A DNA stretch of 64,000 bases from Pluralibacter sp. (GTDB lineage: Bacteria > Pseudomonadota > Gammaproteobacteria > Enterobacterales > Enterobacteriaceae). Numbering within the stretch: position 1 is the stretch's first letter; every line of letters starts with the position of its first letter. The position numbers and the translations under genes are program-made. Below are positions 61,435 through 64,000 of the stretch, piece by piece. The stretch lies in assembly GCF_019237635.1 (NCBI RefSeq), contig NZ_JAFAGS010000186.1:1-64000 (forward strand), read 5' to 3'. The notes beneath the pieces are model-generated. The model made no database searches. It was not told the DNA's origin and worked only from the letters and a program-made list of their open reading frames with translations.

Positions 61435-61452
61435 GCCGCCCGAAAGGGCGGT
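61435..61452 (+). terminator. GAAA-tetraloop hairpin between tatC and tatD
   Basis: CCGCCC (61436-61441) and GGGCGG (61446-61451) pair around GAAA, seven bases after the tatC stop. The T-content afterwards is low (TTGTTGT), so read-through into tatD is expected. It may stabilise the tatABC mRNA end. Confidence 0.5.
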
Positions 61453-61470
61453 TGTTGTATGGGAGTCTGT

Positions 61471-62253
61471 ATGTTTGATATCGGCGTAAACCTGACCAGT
61501 TCGCAGTTTGCCCGCGACCACGATGCGGTCGTTGAGCGCGCCTTTGCGGCGGGGTTGAGCGGTATGTTGCTGACTGGTACCAATCTGCACGAAAGCGAGC
61601 GGGCGCTGACGTTAGCGCAACGCCACGCGCGCTGCTGGTCGACGGCGGGCGTGCATCCGCATGACAGTAGCCGTTGGACCCGGGAAACGGAACAGCGTGT
61701 TCGTATGCTGGCGCAGGCGCCTGAGGTGGTGGCGATCGGTGAGTGTGGTCTCGATTTCAACCGTAATTTTTCCACTCCACAGGAGCAGGAGGCGGCGTTC
61801 AGCGCTCAGCTTGCGCTGGCGGCAGAGTGCGGGATGCCGGTATTTCTCCACTGTCGCGACGCGCATGAACGGTTTATGGCGCTGCTGTCGCCCTGGCTTG
61901 ATAAGCTGCCGGGTGGGGTACTGCACTGTTTTACCGGGCACCGCGACGAACTCCAGGATTGTCTGCGCCACGGGCTGTATATCGGCATTACCGGGTGGGT
62001 ATGCGATGAGCGTCGTGGTCTGGCGCTGCGCGATATGCTGCCGCTGATTCCGGCGAACCGTCTGATGGTGGAAACCGATGCGCCATACCTGTTGCCGCGC
62101 GATATGATGCCAAAGCCCAGTTCACGACGTAACGAGCCTGCTTATCTGGCGCATATTATGGCGCGAATTGCCCACTGGCGGGGTGAAGATGCGCAGTGGC
62201 TTTCCCGGGAGACGGATAACAACGTGAGAAGCCTGTTTGGCGTGGCGTTTTAG
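61471..62253 (+). CDS. tatD: TatD, metal-dependent 3'-5' exonuclease
   Basis: A TatD-family TIM-barrel metalloenzyme with Mg2+-dependent 3'-5' exonuclease activity; not needed for Tat export despite its operon. The 260 residues match E. coli TatD. Metal-ligand motifs: [44 protein letters not shown] and the Asp in [12 protein letters not shown]. The start is the ATG at 61471 ([14 protein letters not shown]); a frame open from 61459 adds MGVC without homology. Confidence 0.95.
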   Translation: MFDIGVNLTSSQFARDHDAVVERAFAAGLSGMLLTGTNLHESERALTLAQRHARCWSTAGVHPHDSSRWTRETEQRVRMLAQAPEVVAIGECGLDFNRNFSTPQEQEAAFSAQLALAAECGMPVFLHCRDAHERFMALLSPWLDKLPGGVLHCFTGHRDELQDCLRHGLYIGITGWVCDERRGLALRDMLPLIPANRLMVETDAPYLLPRDMMPKPSSRRNEPAYLAHIMARIAHWRGEDAQWLSRETDNNVRSLFGVAF

Positions 62254-62255
62254 CC

Positions 62256-62744
62256 TCAGGACTTACGGAAGTCGGTGTTTTTCACGCTTTGCAGGATCTG
62301 CTGGTTGAGCAGATTGAGCAGCAGCATGGATCGGGCCTCGCCATCGGGCTCGGTGAAAATGGCTTTCAACCCTTCAAACGCGCCTTCGGTGATAACGACG
62401 CTGTCGCCAGGGTGCGGCGTTTGCGGGTCCAGGATACCTTCCGGTTTGTAGACCGAAAGCTGGTGAATGACCGTGGAGGGAACCAGCGCCGGGTGCGCGC
62501 CAAAGCGAACGAAGTGGCTGACGCCACGCGTCGCATTGATGGTGGTGGTGTGGATGACTTCAGGGTCGAATTCCACAAACAGATAATTGGGGAAAAGTGG
62601 TTCGCTGACGGTGGTACGCTTGCCGCGGATGATTTTCTCCAGTGCAATCATAGGCGTCAGGCAATTTACGGCCTGTCGTTCGAGATGTTCCTGAGCACGC
62701 TGAAGTTGCCCACGTTTGCAGTACAGTAAATACCAGGCTTGCAT
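62256..62744 (-). CDS. rfaH: RfaH, transcription antitermination factor
   Basis: A NusG paralogue recruited at ops elements in LPS, capsule and conjugation operons. It has 162 residues as in E. coli. An N-terminal NGN domain starts [21 protein letters not shown] and includes [32 protein letters not shown]. After a short linker comes the fold-switching KOW-type C-terminal domain ([34 protein letters not shown]). The start is at 62744; a frame to 62759 lacks homology. It converges with tatD, the two stops two bases apart. Confidence 0.96.
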   Translation of the reverse strand: MQAWYLLYCKRGQLQRAQEHLERQAVNCLTPMIALEKIIRGKRTTVSEPLFPNYLFVEFDPEVIHTTTINATRGVSHFVRFGAHPALVPSTVIHQLSVYKPEGILDPQTPHPGDSVVITEGAFEGLKAIFTEPDGEARSMLLLNLLNQQILQSVKNTDFRKS

Positions 62745-62917
62745 AATCACTCTTTCCAAAATATCGCAGTAAGCATAACAAAAGCGCGCCGCGATAGCGA
62801 AGGCGATTCTTACCTGTGCGGATGTTCTCAGACTTCACGCTAATTTAACAAAATTACAGCATAGCGCGGCTGAAGGCCGTATAATGAAGCGCTTACAAAG
62901 AGGTTATTGTTGACTCC

Positions 62918-64000
62918 ATGAAATACCACGATCTGCGCGACTTTCTGACATTGCTGGAACAACAGGGGGAGCTTAAACGCATCACCCTGCCTGTCGATCC
63001 CCATCTTGAAATCACCGAAATTGCCGATCGTACCCTGCGTGCGGGAGGCCCGGCGCTGCTGTTTGAAAACCCAAAGGGTTTCGACATGTCGGTGTTGTGC
63101 AACCTGTTCGGCACGCCGCGTCGCGTCGCCATGGGCATGGGGCAGGAAGATGTCAGTGCGCTGCGTGAAGTCGGAAAGCTGCTGGCGTTCCTGAAAGAGC
63201 CTGAGCCGCCGAAAGGGTTCCGTGACCTGATCGATAAGCTGCCGCAGTTCAAGCAGGTGCTGAATATGCCGACGAAGTGCCTGCGTAACGCGCCGTGTCA
63301 GCAGAAAGTGATGCAGGGCGACGACGTGGATCTCAACCGTATTCCGATCATGACCTGCTGGCCGGAAGATGCCGCGCCGCTGATTACCTGGGGGCTGACG
63401 GTAACCCGTGGCCCGCATAAAGAGCGGCAGAATCTCGGTATTTATCGTCAGCAGCTCATCGGTCGCAACAAACTTATTATGCGCTGGCTGTCGCACCGCG
63501 GCGGCGCGCTGGATTTTCAGGAGTGGTGTGCGGCACATCCGGGCGAGCGTTTCCCGGTATCGGTCGCGCTGGGCGCCGATCCTGCGACGATTCTTGGCGC
63601 GGTCACGCCAGTGCCGGACACACTGTCTGAGTACGCGTTTGCCGGGCTGCTGCGCGGCACCAAAACCGAAGTCGTGAAGTGTATCTCCAACGATCTTGAA
63701 GTTCCGGCCAGCGCGGAGATCGTGCTGGAGGGCTATATTGAAGCAGGTGAAACGGCGCCGGAAGGTCCGTATGGCGACCATACGGGTTACTACAATGAAG
63801 TAGATAGTTTTCCGGTATTTACCGTAACGCATGTGACGCAGCGCGAAGATGCGATTTACCACTCCACCTATACTGGCCGTCCGCCTGATGAGCCTGCGGT
63901 GCTGGGAGTGGCGCTCAATGAAGTGTTCGTGCCGATTCTGCAAAAGCAGTTCCCTGAGATTGTCGATTTCTACCTGCCGCCGGAAGGGTGCTCCTATCGT
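62918..64000 (+). CDS. ubiD: UbiD, 4-hydroxy-3-polyprenylbenzoate decarboxylase (3' end outside window)
   Basis: A prenylated-FMN-dependent decarboxylase of ubiquinone synthesis; UbiX supplies the cofactor. 361 codons of about 494 are in the window and the frame runs off its end. Hallmarks: [82 protein letters not shown] (cofactor pocket) and [13 protein letters not shown]. The start is the ATG at 62918. The AGAGG ribosome site is 14 bases away, and a codon that is a start in the E. coli protein (MDAMKY) is GTT here. It is divergent from rfaH. Confidence 0.96.
   Translation, partial: MKYHDLRDFLTLLEQQGELKRITLPVDPHLEITEIADRTLRAGGPALLFENPKGFDMSVLCNLFGTPRRVAMGMGQEDVSALREVGKLLAFLKEPEPPKGFRDLIDKLPQFKQVLNMPTKCLRNAPCQQKVMQGDDVDLNRIPIMTCWPEDAAPLITWGLTVTRGPHKERQNLGIYRQQLIGRNKLIMRWLSHRGGALDFQEWCAAHPGERFPVSVALGADPATILGAVTPVPDTLSEYAFAGLLRGTKTEVVKCISNDLEVPASAEIVLEGYIEAGETAPEGPYGDHTGYYNEVDSFPVFTVTHVTQREDAIYHSTYTGRPPDEPAVLGVALNEVFVPILQKQFPEIVDFYLPPEGCSYR

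Noticed and set aside
62840-63943. A 367-codon minus-strand frame opposite ubiD
   Set aside because: It is antisense to ubiD, with no ribosome site or family motif.

Overview
The window is a chromosomal segment from a member of the Enterobacteriaceae. Gene order, protein lengths and motifs follow the Escherichia coli rep-to-ubiD region almost throughout: rep, gppA, rhlB, trxA, rho, the enterobacterial common antigen (ECA) cluster, yifK, four tRNAs, glmZ, hemYXDC, cyaA, cyaY, dapF-xerC, uvrD, corA, recQ, rhtCB, pldB, metRE, udp, rmuC, ubiEJB, tatABCD, rfaH, ubiD. It is not E. coli itself. The aslBA genes and yigFG are absent, pldA is missing from between yigI and recQ, and several extra genes are present. 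GC is mostly in the upper fifties per cent, which suits an Enterobacter, Klebsiella, Kosakonia or Citrobacter relative. I cannot name the genus from sequence alone. The window opens inside rep and ends inside ubiD.

Layout. 1-6.5 kb holds a replication restart helicase, a (p)ppGpp-related phosphatase, an RNA degradosome helicase, thioredoxin and the termination factor Rho. 6.7-19.5 kb is the complete ECA operon wecA-wzzE-wecBC-rffGH-wecDE-wzxE-wecF-wzyE-wecG. It makes the lipid-linked trisaccharide, flips it, and polymerises it with chain-length control. Within it, rffG and rffH are visibly AT-richer than the genes on both sides. 19.7-22.0 kb has the amino-acid permease yifK, the Arg-His-Leu-Pro tRNA cluster and the small RNA GlmZ. 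22.0-27.5 kb, on the minus strand, has hemCDXY for early haem synthesis and, downstream, an unassigned MFS transporter. The leader of that transporter can fold so that its Shine-Dalgarno sequence is hidden. cyaA is divergent from hemC and keeps its CRP operator.

30.4-33.9 kb is the only clearly foreign part: an AT-rich insertion between cyaA and cyaY. It carries a LysR regulator divergent from an exported DJ-1/PfpI-family protein, the first codons of a second DJ-1-like gene, the 3' end of an IS5-family transposase, and a decayed IS4-family element with a frameshift, deletions and an internal duplication.

34-64 kb returns to the conserved backbone: cyaY; lptM-dapF-yigA-xerC-yigB-uvrD; the Mg2+ channel gene corA with a leader ORF; rarD; yigI; a short scar where pldA would be; recQ; amino-acid exporters; pldB; yigL; a soluble EAL-domain phosphodiesterase inserted before yigM; metR/metE; ysgA; udp with two CRP sites; rmuC; ubiquinone genes; the Tat translocase; tatD; rfaH; ubiD.

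No wholly new multi-gene system is visible. The best leads are the structured leader of the MFS gene, the LysR/DJ-1 island with its truncated partner, the rffGH compositional block, the pldA scar and the sensor-less EAL gene.
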